From Haloarculaceae archaeon (GTDB lineage Archaea > Halobacteriota > Halobacteria > Halobacteriales > Haloarculaceae), in NCBI GenBank assembly GCA_028274885.1, contig JAQCMX010000089.1, positions 1-15,529 of the forward strand: DNA of 15,529 nucleotides. Reading direction: 5' to 3'. Made by a program: the position numbers and the translations under genes. The notes below the pieces were generated by a model. That model was given only the letters and a program-made list of their open reading frames with translations. It ran no database searches and was not told the origin of the DNA. Shown piece by piece: positions 6,064-11,575 of this stretch. The first letter of the stretch is position 1; each line of letters begins with the position of its first letter.

Positions 6064-7194
6064 ATGCCTTTTGACACCATCCTGCAAACGGACTCGGCTG
6101 GGCCTATCGTGGCAGTCATCCTGTTTTTGATCGCTGTGGTGACGGCCTATCAAAGCATTGTCATTGTGCGGGCCTACGAGAAGGCGGCATACACGCGGTT
6201 CGGAAAGTTCCAGGGCATTCTGGAACAGGGGCCCAACTTCGTGTTGCCGTACGTGACCCGTATCTACCGGTTCGATATGCGGACACAGACACTCGACGTT
6301 CCGCGTCAGGAGGCGATTACCCGGGACAACTCCCCGGTGACCGCCGACGCGGTCGTCTATATCAAGGTTATGGACGCCGAGAAGGCGTTTCTTGAGGTCG
6401 ACAACTACAAGAAAGCAGTCTCGAATCTGGCTCAAACGACGTTGCGGGCCGTGCTTGGCGATATGGAACTCGACGACACGCTCAACAAACGCCAGGAGAT
6501 CAACGCCAAGATCCGGAGAGAACTGGACGAGCCCACAGACGAGTGGGGGATCCGCGTCGAGAGCGTCGAAGTTCGTGAGGTCAACCCGAGCAAGGAGGTC
6601 CAGCAGGCCATGGAGCAACAGACCTCCGCCGAGCGTCGCCGCCGTGCCATGATCCTCGAAGCACAGGGTGAACGTCGGAGCTCCATCGAGGAGGCCCAGG
6701 GTGACAAGCAGTCCAACATCATCCGGGCACAAGGTGAGAAGCAAAGCCAGATCCTGGAGGCCCAGGGTGACGCAATCTCGACAGTGTTGCGCGCGAAGTC
6801 AGCCAAGTCGATGGGCGAACGAGCGGTCATCGAGCGTGGCATGGAGACACTGGAGGAGATCGGTAAGGGCGAATCGACGAAGTTCGTCCTGCCCCAGGAG
6901 TTGACCTCACTCGTCGGTCGGTACGGCAAACATCTCCAGGGAAGCGATGCAAAGGAGAACGGTCACATGCTTGAGGGGCTCGAGTTCGACGAGGAAACCC
7001 GTGAGATGCTCGGCCTCGATGACATCGCCCAGATACTCGGCGACATCGAGAGCGAGGAGGATGTCATCGACCTCGAGCGCATGGAAGAGGAAGCCCAAGC
7101 GGTCAAGGAAGGGGAGAGTCGAGCCGATATCAAAGACCCCGACGAGGTCATCGGCGAGTCCGGCGAGCAGTTTGCCGAGGACGGATCGGACTGA
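6064..7194 (+). CDS. Stomatin/SPFH-domain membrane protein (band 7 family)
   Basis: This 376-residue protein has one N-terminal helix (about 13-35) and a classic SPFH/band 7 domain (about 32-195). Landmarks are VRAYEKAAYTRFGKF, the QTLDVPRQEAITRDNSPVTADAVVYIKV core, and NLAQTTLRAVLGDMELDDTL. A coiled region follows with four hendecad repeats starting at Ala200 (AQG[ED]..S.I..), then an acidic tail (about 290-376) beyond the usual stomatin end. Family members oligomerise into rings on membranes and regulate proteases, channels and lipid domains. The NfeD gene just upstream is the usual partner. The ATG start is supported by the TATA-like box 24-29 bp upstream. The haloarchaeal tail (LEGLEFDEETREMLGLDDIAQILGDI) may be an interaction module; this is inference. 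Confidence 0.95.
   Translation: MPFDTILQTDSAGPIVAVILFLIAVVTAYQSIVIVRAYEKAAYTRFGKFQGILEQGPNFVLPYVTRIYRFDMRTQTLDVPRQEAITRDNSPVTADAVVYIKVMDAEKAFLEVDNYKKAVSNLAQTTLRAVLGDMELDDTLNKRQEINAKIRRELDEPTDEWGIRVESVEVREVNPSKEVQQAMEQQTSAERRRRAMILEAQGERRSSIEEAQGDKQSNIIRAQGEKQSQILEAQGDAISTVLRAKSAKSMGERAVIERGMETLEEIGKGESTKFVLPQELTSLVGRYGKHLQGSDAKENGHMLEGLEFDEETREMLGLDDIAQILGDIESEEDVIDLERMEEEAQAVKEGESRADIKDPDEVIGESGEQFAEDGSD
6661..6792 (+). repeat. Four in-frame 33-bp (11-residue) repeats in the SPFH gene
   Basis: Residues 200-210, 211-221, 222-232 and 233-243 each begin AQG followed by Glu or Asp. The first three continue with two basic or Gln residues, Ser and a conserved Ile (AQGERRSSIEE, AQGDKQSNIIR, AQGEKQSQILE); the fourth is AQGDAISTVLR. 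Hendecads of this type form the straight coiled coil in SPFH rings; here Gln replaces the Glu usual in AEGE repeats of stomatins. Confidence 0.8.
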
Positions 7195-7215
7195 ACACTG
7201 ACCTTCGGACCGCCT

Positions 7216-7239
7216 GACGGTACGGCACCGTCGCCGTAC
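7216..7239. promoter_or_regulatory. Overlapping dyads between the SPFH gene and the winged-helix gene
   Basis: Two mutually exclusive perfect stems overlap. One is GACGGT (7216-7221) with ACCGTC (7227-7232), loop ACGGC. The other is GTACGGC (7220-7226) with GCCGTAC (7233-7239), loop ACCGTC. The element begins 22 bp after the SPFH stop and ends about 10 bp before the TATA-like box of the next gene. It could be a transcript end structure, an operator for the regulator downstream, or both. Confidence 0.35.
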
Positions 7240-7248
7240 GTCGAAGCC

Positions 7249-7255
7249 GTTATAC
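7249..7255 (+). promoter_or_regulatory. TATA box of the tandem winged-helix gene
   Basis: GTTATAC lies 17-23 bp before the ATG at 7272 and 26-32 bp before a second in-frame ATG at 7281. The spacing therefore slightly favours leaderless translation from 7281, or a start a few bases before 7272. Confidence 0.4.
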
Positions 7256-7271
7256 GTCTCTCATCCGTATA

Positions 7272-7883
7272 ATGTCACTAATGGGAAACGATGAGGATGT
7301 CGATCGGTCAAAGCGGGCGACCTTGCGACGCTTTGCTGCTTTGGGGGCTGCAAGTCCTCTCGTTTCGATCGCCAGTGCGAGCGACAGTGACGCACCCGAT
7401 GCCATCGCCGGATACGTGACAGCGACCCCCGGTGCCCACTTCTCGAAGATCAGAGACGACCTCCAGTTGGGGACAGGTGAGACACAGCACCACCTCCGGC
7501 AGCTCGAATCCGCGGGCGTCGTGGAGAGTCGCAAGGACGGCGAGTACAGGCGCTATTTTCCGACGGACCGGTTCAGCGACTTCGAGCAAACAGCGTTGGG
7601 GTACCTGCGTCGTGACACCCCTCGGGGAATGCTCGTCACCTTACTTGAAAACCCCGGCGCCACGACTGGCACCATCGCGTCCAGACTCGGTGTCTCCCGC
7701 CCGACCGTGAGCAACCACGCTGCACGTCTCGAAGAGGCGGGATTGCTCTCGCGTGACGGGGGGTATGCCATCCAGGCACCGGAGACTGTTCTGTTGCTCG
7801 TGGTCCGGTACGCCGACTCGCTGGGCGAGGACGCCGCCAAACTGGCCGAACAGGCTCCTGCCCTCGTCGAGTACAACCCCTGA
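7272..7883 (+). CDS. Tandem winged-helix transcriptional regulator with a signal-like N-terminus
   Basis: The 203-residue protein carries two winged-helix DNA-binding domains. The first (about 41-100) contains FSKIRDDLQLGTGETQHHLRQLESAGVVESRKDGEYRRYFP. The second (about 105-170) contains TTGTIASRLGVSRPTVSNHAARLEEAGLL. The pattern is that of the haloarchaeal MarR/ArsR-like regulators with two C-terminal winged helices, some of which are membrane-attached. Oddly, the first 40 residues read like an export signal: Arg19-Arg20-Phe, a mildly hydrophobic stretch AALGAASPLVSIASA, and an A-S-A at 34-36. It could be a degenerate Tat leader, a weak membrane anchor or coincidence. In-frame ATGs are at 7272 and 7281 only, so the leader is not removed by a later ATG start. 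It is convergent with the archaellin-like gene 26 bp downstream. Targets are unknown; autoregulation at the upstream dyad is possible. Confidence 0.82.
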   Translation: MSLMGNDEDVDRSKRATLRRFAALGAASPLVSIASASDSDAPDAIAGYVTATPGAHFSKIRDDLQLGTGETQHHLRQLESAGVVESRKDGEYRRYFPTDRFSDFEQTALGYLRRDTPRGMLVTLLENPGATTGTIASRLGVSRPTVSNHAARLEEAGLLSRDGGYAIQAPETVLLLVVRYADSLGEDAAKLAEQAPALVEYNP

Positions 7884-7909
7884 ACCGTCGGACCCCGTTC
7901 GGTACGGCG

Positions 7910-8533
7910 TTACAACTCCACGGCGTCCCGCCCGGTCAAAGACGGTGGCGCAGAGATGCGTATTTCGGCGCCGGTCCCTGCTCTCGTCTGGATGCTCACC
8001 TCAACGCTCTCTGCCTCCCCGAGCCCCTGCGAACCGAACTCCGTCCCGGGCTGGAACCGCAACCCGTACCGATCCTCCTCGTCGGTCAGGACCGGAAACG
8101 TACCGTCCGGATCTCTGAACACAGTCGTGTTGAACGTCCCCTGGCTCGGGTCGTCGGCGGTTTCGTTGTGTAACAGATTAAAGGATCCTTCGGGTCCGAT
8201 CCACTGTGCGGTGAGATTCCGAAGATCGATCGGATTTCCTGCCGTGGATGTGGTGACGATGACTGTCACCCGCTGAATCTCGCGAGTCCCGTCCCCACGG
8301 TCCGCGATCTTGTCGCCCGTAACTGCCACGACCGACAGCTGTTCGCTTATCTGTTCGTTCACCCCCTCGCTGGTCTGTTCGGTTTCGGATTCGAGAAGGC
8401 CTGCGACGTTGAACAAAACGCCGGCTGTGACCGACGCGATAAGTACCATCGCGATGAAAACGATCAATGTCCCGATTCCGACCTGTGCACGGTCGGGGGA
8501 CGTGCTCTGGGATGACAGACCGGATCCTCCCAT
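7910..8533 (-). CDS. Archaellin-like (class III signal peptide) surface protein, isolated
   Basis: From the ATG at 8533 the product has 207 residues. It begins with a short hydrophilic leader (MGGSGLSSQSTSPDRA), then QVGIGTLIVFIAMVLIASVTAGVLFNVAGLL, which is the diagnostic archaellin N-terminal helix cut by the prepilin peptidase PibD/ArlK, here probably after Ala16. A beta-rich domain with two N-glycosylation sequons, NLT and NTT, and another at NET follows, and the length fits haloarchaeal archaellins. No other archaellum genes (arlCDEFGHIJ) or chemotaxis genes are near, so it may be an extra filament subunit, a minor or adhesive pilin-like protein, or a stray paralogue. In-frame GTG starts exist at 8572 and 8551; I prefer 8533 because it gives a usual leader length and leaves the upstream palindrome outside the gene. 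Confidence 0.85.
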   Translation of the reverse strand: MGGSGLSSQSTSPDRAQVGIGTLIVFIAMVLIASVTAGVLFNVAGLLESETEQTSEGVNEQISEQLSVVAVTGDKIADRGDGTREIQRVTVIVTTSTAGNPIDLRNLTAQWIGPEGSFNLLHNETADDPSQGTFNTTVFRDPDGTFPVLTDEEDRYGLRFQPGTEFGSQGLGEAESVEVSIQTRAGTGAEIRISAPPSLTGRDAVEL

Positions 8534-8558
8534 GGTACCACTCGTCAACACCAGTCCG

Positions 8559-8571
8559 TGCTTGGCAAGCA
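8559..8571. promoter_or_regulatory. Near-palindrome before the archaellin-like start
   Basis: TGCTTG-G-CAAGCA has perfect 6-bp arms around one central base. It lies 26-38 bp upstream of the ATG at 8533, where a TATA box or operator would be expected, next to a CATATG at 8575-8580. It may be an operator; alternatively it lies in the coding sequence if the GTG at 8572 is the true start. Confidence 0.3.
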
Positions 8572-8601
8572 CAACATATGAACGGACGGTCCCGGCTATC
8601 A

Positions 8602-8615
8602 GATGTTATAACATC
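8602..8615. promoter_or_regulatory. 14-bp perfect palindrome with TATA core
   Basis: GATGTTATAACATC is its own reverse complement and contains TTATAA. It lies in the 64 to 103-bp gap between the DUF7123-like stop (8637) and the archaellin-like start, 69-82 bp before the ATG at 8533. If TTATAA is the TATA box, transcription would start near 8580, giving a leader of about 45 nt, or near a GTG start at 8572. Confidence 0.4.
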
Positions 8616-8636
8616 GACAACACGCCCGCTGAGGAG

Positions 8637-8882
8637 CTACTCTGTTACCATCCACGTTGTAGACGAGGAGTATCCCCACTTCTCGACGGAGATGTCGAAC
8701 TCCCCGTCGGCGATTGCCGTCATGTTCGTACCGACCTCCTTCGCCGAGAGGTTGAGATTATCCGCGATGAGGCGTGACTTGAAGTAGGTTTGATCCTCGG
8801 CGTTTTCGCGCAGATACGTCAGAATGCGGTGTTGTTTCTCCGAGAGGCCTGTCCCTGCTGCGCTGTTTGCCGTGGTGCTCAT
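8637..8882 (-). CDS. Small winged-helix protein, DUF7123-like
   Basis: The 81-residue protein begins MSTTANSAAG and contains TGLSEKQHRILTYLRENAE, then a helix-turn-helix (about 33-55: YFKSRLIADNLNLSAKEVGTNMTAI) and a wing with EKWGYSSSTTWMV. This ending and the LSAKEVGTNM helix match from memory a highly conserved haloarchaeal family, which I recall as DUF7123; its DNA-binding role is inferred from the fold. I chose the ATG at 8882 over an upstream TTG because the region upstream has no coding character and a TTTAAG box (8904-8909) sits 22-27 bp before it. No partner gene is apparent: the archaellin-like gene follows 103 bp downstream on the same strand, with its own promoter-like palindrome. 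Confidence 0.85.
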   Translation of the reverse strand: MSTTANSAAGTGLSEKQHRILTYLRENAEDQTYFKSRLIADNLNLSAKEVGTNMTAIADGEFDISVEKWGYSSSTTWMVTE

Positions 8883-8903
8883 ACCACTACTTGTGTGTGA
8901 CTG

Positions 8904-8909
8904 CTTAAA
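8904..8909 (-). promoter_or_regulatory. TATA box of the DUF7123-like gene
   Basis: On the minus strand TTTAAG, in the context CGGTTTAAGCAG, lies 22-27 bp upstream of the ATG at 8882. The spacing implies a leaderless transcript. Confidence 0.45.
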
Positions 8910-9015
8910 CCGCGTTTGGTACGGATGGTTAATGTGTCGCGGTCTTGCGATTTTCACCCAGAATGTCGAGGTGATTGGTCCCGCACAGCGGATCGATGGT
9001 ACGGCGAGCAAACGG

Positions 9016-9414
9016 TTATTGATCTTCGATTTTCTCGCCGACCGCGAAGTTCGACTTGACCTCCGAGATCTCGATTTTCACGCGTTCTCCCACCTTTGTC
9101 CCCGGCACGATTATGACGTACCCTCGTTCGACTCGCGCGATCCCATCCCCCTGTTTGCCGAGATCCTCGATCTCGACGTACCGGATTTCGCCCGGTTCGA
9201 CGGGGGGCTGGGGCTCCCCTTCCGGTGTCTTTGCCCCGCCAGACTCCCCCGATTTGTCGTCTCTCTGTGTGTCTATCAGCGCGATACGGTATGTCCCATC
9301 GACACTGACCCCGCCGGTTTCGATTTCGCGACGCGGTACCTCGATAACGTAGCGATCGCCTTCGTCGGAGATGTCGGCACTGAACAGACAGAGTAACTGA
9401 TTCGGGATTTCCAA
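9016..9414 (-). CDS. TRAM-domain RNA-binding protein, TTG start
   Basis: The 132-residue protein has an N-terminal conserved region (MEIPNQLLCLFSAD, then YVIEVPRREI and TYRIALIDT), an acidic linker with PQPPVEPGE, and a C-terminal TRAM domain (about 76-129) with the typical IEDLGKQGDGIARVERGYVIIVPG and KSNFAVGEKI. TRAM domains are small OB-like barrels that bind RNA; single-TRAM archaeal proteins act as RNA chaperones, and other TRAM domains sit on tRNA-modifying enzymes. The start is TTG at 9414. No in-frame ATG or GTG sits near it, and I recall relatives beginning with M-E-I-x-x-x-L-L-C-L-F-S at exactly this point. An AT-rich run (minus strand ACAAAAAAG) lies about 25-33 bp upstream, fitting leaderless initiation on TTG. 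Confidence 0.87.
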   Translation of the reverse strand: MEIPNQLLCLFSADISDEGDRYVIEVPRREIETGGVSVDGTYRIALIDTQRDDKSGESGGAKTPEGEPQPPVEPGEIRYVEIEDLGKQGDGIARVERGYVIIVPGTKVGERVKIEISEVKSNFAVGEKIEDQ

Positions 9415-9521
9415 GGGAATTAGGCCTCCGTATAGCGTCTTTTTTGTCCACCATCATAGGTTTTGCCTTAAGATTACAGTGTTTCGAGGCGAAAGCCCGC
9501 GAGTTTAGTCCTGCCAGGATA

Positions 9522-10199
9522 TCAAAGCGGTGTCCCGTCCGGACGCTTCGTTCCCTCCGAGTCGTGGACGACGACACCGTCCGAGTCTGCCGGTTCGTAG
9601 TTGTCCCGGACGTCAATCGCCTCCGTGAGTTCCCTGACTGCCCGCTTTTTGAGAGTCTTGGCGAGTGCTTCTGCGTCCGCCCGCGAGATATCTCGTCCCA
9701 GTCCCTCGCATTCGTGGGCCCGAACGATCCCCTCCCGTTCGACGACACCACCCATTGGCTCGGTTGTGCCGAGCCCGTCGGCGGTATCCGGTGATACTGA
9801 ATCCAGCGAGAACGGATAGGTCTGACAGATCAAGGGGCGATCACCGTGGATCGAACACCCACCCTCACCGCCGTTTTCCTCGTAGAATGTACAGTCCCCG
9901 CAGCTGTCGGTCTGGAGTGCCCACTCGAAGGTTTCACCGGCCTCGTCGACTATCCCGTAGGGCATCGGTCGGGCGACGTCGCGCCAGTCGTACTCCTCGC
10001 GGGACTGGATCTGACGGATTTCGTCCGGAAACACCGTGGCGGTGTGGGGTGTTTGGTCATCCTCGCCCCCACAGTTTTCCTCGGATCGACAGCACGCGCC
10101 ACAGTGGGTACATTCGAAACCGATTGTCTCGATTCTGTCCGCTATCTCCTCGACCGAGAGCGCACGCGCCCGTTCAAGTTCAGTTTCCAGGCTCTCCAC
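9522..10199 (-). CDS. YkgJ-family cysteine-cluster protein
   Basis: The 225-residue soluble protein has the family's Cys pattern: Cys30-x2-Cys33-x2-Cys36-Cys37 (CTHCGACC), with an extra Cys43, then Cys100, Cys103 and Cys115, and Cys125 in RPLICQTYPF, and Cys164 near the end. YkgJ/UPF0153 proteins bind a metal, zinc or an iron-sulfur cluster, through these Cys; their reaction is not firmly known. The motif GDRPLICQTYPF is a strong match. The frame starts at GTG (10199), with a TTTTTTA box on the minus strand 22-27 bp upstream, which supports that start for a leaderless mRNA. The last 40 residues are acidic and variable. It follows the one-domain winged-helix gene on the same strand but appears to have its own promoter. 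Confidence 0.88.
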   Translation of the reverse strand: MESLETELERARALSVEEIADRIETIGFECTHCGACCRSEENCGGEDDQTPHTATVFPDEIRQIQSREEYDWRDVARPMPYGIVDEAGETFEWALQTDSCGDCTFYEENGGEGGCSIHGDRPLICQTYPFSLDSVSPDTADGLGTTEPMGGVVEREGIVRAHECEGLGRDISRADAEALAKTLKKRAVRELTEAIDVRDNYEPADSDGVVVHDSEGTKRPDGTPL

Positions 10200-10220
10200 A
10201 CCTTTGATTCGGGCGTCTGA

Positions 10221-10226
10221 TAAAAA
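10221..10226 (-). promoter_or_regulatory. TATA box of the YkgJ-family gene
   Basis: The minus strand reads TTTTTTATCAG, with the box 22-27 bp before the GTG start at 10199. It is the main AT-rich element in the 80-bp gap and supports the GTG start. Confidence 0.45.
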
Positions 10227-10250
10227 ATCGTTGGGCTCTCTGCTTCCGAT

Positions 10251-10266
10251 CTGACCCGCCGGTCAG
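10251..10266 (-). terminator. Possible terminator hairpin after the winged-helix gene
   Basis: CTGACC-CGCC-GGTCAG is a perfect 6-bp hairpin 14 bp beyond the stop of the winged-helix gene at 10280 (minus strand). About 25 bp further the minus strand has a run of six T, which is also the TATA box of the YkgJ gene. Archaeal termination relies mainly on T-tracts, so the role is uncertain. Confidence 0.25.
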
Positions 10267-10279
10267 GGCTGCGACCTGC

Positions 10280-10555
10280 TTACTTTGTCAGCGAGTATAC
10301 CTGTTTGCGGGCGTCCCTAACGCTGTATCGCGCTTCTACCAGGTTCGTGTCTTCGAGACGGTTCAGCGCGTACCGCACCGTCCGCTCTGGAAGCAGTGAC
10401 TCCTCGGCGAGTTGCCCCTGTGACAGCGGTGCATCCGTTTCCAATACCTTCGCGACGAGCTTTGCACTTGGCGGAAGCTCTCGCAACCGGTCCGTGTACT
10501 CGGACTCGCTCATTTCTATCGGATCGTTCGCATTTACACCGATTCTTGTGCTCAT
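10280..10555 (-). CDS. Single winged-helix transcriptional regulator
   Basis: The 91-residue protein is one winged helix: LPPSAKLVAKVLETDAPLSQGQLAEESLLPERTVRYALNRLEDTNLVEARYSVRDARKQVYSL. The helix-turn-helix lies at about 45-70, with TVRYALNRLED as recognition helix. The LPPSAKLV...RTVRYAL pattern is common among small haloarchaeal MarR/TrmB-like regulators. There is no ligand-binding or Cys motif. The ATG at 10555 is supported by an AGTTTTAC box on the minus strand about 26-33 bp upstream; an internal ATG at 10513 is possible. It is divergent from the methyltransferase across 197 bp and could regulate it or itself; nothing in the sequence proves either. Confidence 0.85.
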   Translation of the reverse strand: MSTRIGVNANDPIEMSESEYTDRLRELPPSAKLVAKVLETDAPLSQGQLAEESLLPERTVRYALNRLEDTNLVEARYSVRDARKQVYSLTK

Positions 10556-10580
10556 ACATTTGCTTCTGTAGGGATTACTT

Positions 10581-10588
10581 GTAAAACT
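10581..10588 (-). promoter_or_regulatory. TATA box of the single winged-helix gene
   Basis: The minus strand reads GTTTTAC 26-33 bp before the ATG at 10555, in the expected position for a leaderless transcript. Confidence 0.4.
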
Positions 10589-10719
10589 TTTCTATAATCG
10601 AATCAGTGATGTACAGTGTGTTATTATGACAGGGATGCCCTTATACATGAGTGACTGACATTATCACCCCGGACAACGGGCTTTGGGGTCACCGCGCGGA
10701 CTGGCCGTGAGTCAGTATC

Positions 10720-10728
10720 ATTTTATCC
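10720..10728 (+). promoter_or_regulatory. TATA box of the methyltransferase gene
   Basis: ATTTTATCC lies 25-33 bp before the GTG at 10753. It falls within the second copy of an imperfect direct repeat (10648-10670 and 10708-10730), so a repressor bound there would cover the box. Confidence 0.4.
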
Positions 10729-10752
10729 CCTCGAAACCCAGGGTGGTCTAAC

Positions 10753-11460
10753 GTGAAAGGACAGGAGTGGTATCAGACAGACGAAGTAGCAAAAGCCTAC
10801 GACGAGAAACGGTTTTCCCGGGGAGGAAGACTCATCGATCGCCGGGAGAAAGAAGCGGTTCTTTCGGCATTGGGCCCCGTCGACGGAAAGGATGTCCTGG
10901 AGATCGCCTGTGGGACCGGCCGATTCACCACGATGCTCGCCGACCACGGGGCAAACATCGTCGGACTCGACATCTCTGGACCGATGCTCCAGCAGGGACG
11001 CGACCGTGCCAAGCAGGCAGACGTGACAGACCAGCTCAGCTACATGCGCAGCGATGCTGGTCGGCTCCCCTTTCCTGATGATCATTTCGATATCGTTTTC
11101 GCGATGCGTTTCTTCCATCTTGCCGACACCCCTGAAAGCTATCTCGCGGAGATGCGCCGCGTCTCGAACGGCGAGATCTTCTTCGATACGTTCAATAGGT
11201 ACTCCGCCCGGTCGCTGTACAACTGGGCACTCCCGATGGGGTCGCGGCTGTACTCGGGCGGGCGGGTACGGGAACTGCTCTTCGAGGCCGGTCTCGCGCT
11301 CGTCGGTGCCGAACACGACTGGATCATCCCCTACGGGATCTATCGAAAGATCCCAAACCGGATCGCTTCGGCCTCGCGGTGGCTCGAGGGTAGCCTGGAT
11401 CACACCCCGCTTGGCAGGTATCTCGCGTCGGTGTCCTACTGGCACGCCCGGATCGTATGA
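10753..11460 (+). CDS. Class I SAM-dependent methyltransferase
   Basis: The 235-residue protein has a Rossmann-fold methyltransferase core. Motif I is VLEIACGTGRFT (48-59), which binds S-adenosylmethionine; the acidic end of strand 2 is Asp73 in GLDISGPML. The loop RSDAGRLPFPDDHFDIVF (99-116) holds Asp101 near the adenine and the motif II strand, and FFHLADTPESYLAEMRRV is the helix after it. This matches the methyltransferase_11/UbiE-like group, acting on small molecules such as quinones or lipids; the C-terminal part (SRLYSGGRVRELLFEAGL) does not define the substrate. The start is GTG at 10753, supported by the TATA-like box. It is a single gene: mre11 follows after 115 bp with its own promoter. 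Confidence 0.9.
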   Translation: MKGQEWYQTDEVAKAYDEKRFSRGGRLIDRREKEAVLSALGPVDGKDVLEIACGTGRFTTMLADHGANIVGLDISGPMLQQGRDRAKQADVTDQLSYMRSDAGRLPFPDDHFDIVFAMRFFHLADTPESYLAEMRRVSNGEIFFDTFNRYSARSLYNWALPMGSRLYSGGRVRELLFEAGLALVGAEHDWIIPYGIYRKIPNRIASASRWLEGSLDHTPLGRYLASVSYWHARIV

Positions 11461-11470
11461 CCGCGTGGGC

Positions 11471-11489
11471 CCGGTGTGAGGGCCACCGG
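11471..11489 (+). terminator. Possible terminator hairpin after the methyltransferase
   Basis: CCGGTG (11471-11476) pairs perfectly with CACCGG (11484-11489) around a 7-nt loop, 10 bp after the methyltransferase stop. Flanking GGCC bases can extend it. The following sequence is pyrimidine-rich with short T runs (CCTTTACTTTCG at 11517-11528), so it may mark the transcript end; this is not certain. Confidence 0.3.
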
Positions 11490-11528
11490 TCTGGGCCTCC
11501 GATCTACCTGCCGTATCCTTTACTTTCG

Positions 11529-11540
11529 CCCCGGCCGGGG
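11529..11540. promoter_or_regulatory. 12-bp perfect palindrome upstream of the mre11 TATA box
   Basis: CCCCGGCCGGGG is fully self-complementary and ends 4 bp before the TATA-like box at 11545-11552, overlapping the place where the TFB recognition element would sit. A protein bound here would be well placed to control mre11-rad50. It may also be chance in GC-rich DNA. Confidence 0.3.
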
Positions 11541-11544
11541 AACC

Positions 11545-11552
11545 CATTTAGG
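11545..11552 (+). promoter_or_regulatory. TATA box of the mre11-rad50 operon
   Basis: CATTTAGG lies 24-31 bp before the mre11 ATG at 11576, giving a leaderless start. It is the best AT-rich box in the 115-bp gap after the methyltransferase. Confidence 0.4.
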
Positions 11553-11575
11553 TGATCGGAAACCTATGATAGAAC

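Noticed and set aside
465..7232. A shared regulator motif from ACCGT/ACGGT dyads at 465-480, 1100-1112 and 7216-7232
   Set aside because: Arm orientation and spacing differ among the three, and short GC-rich dyads are expected by chance over 15 kb.
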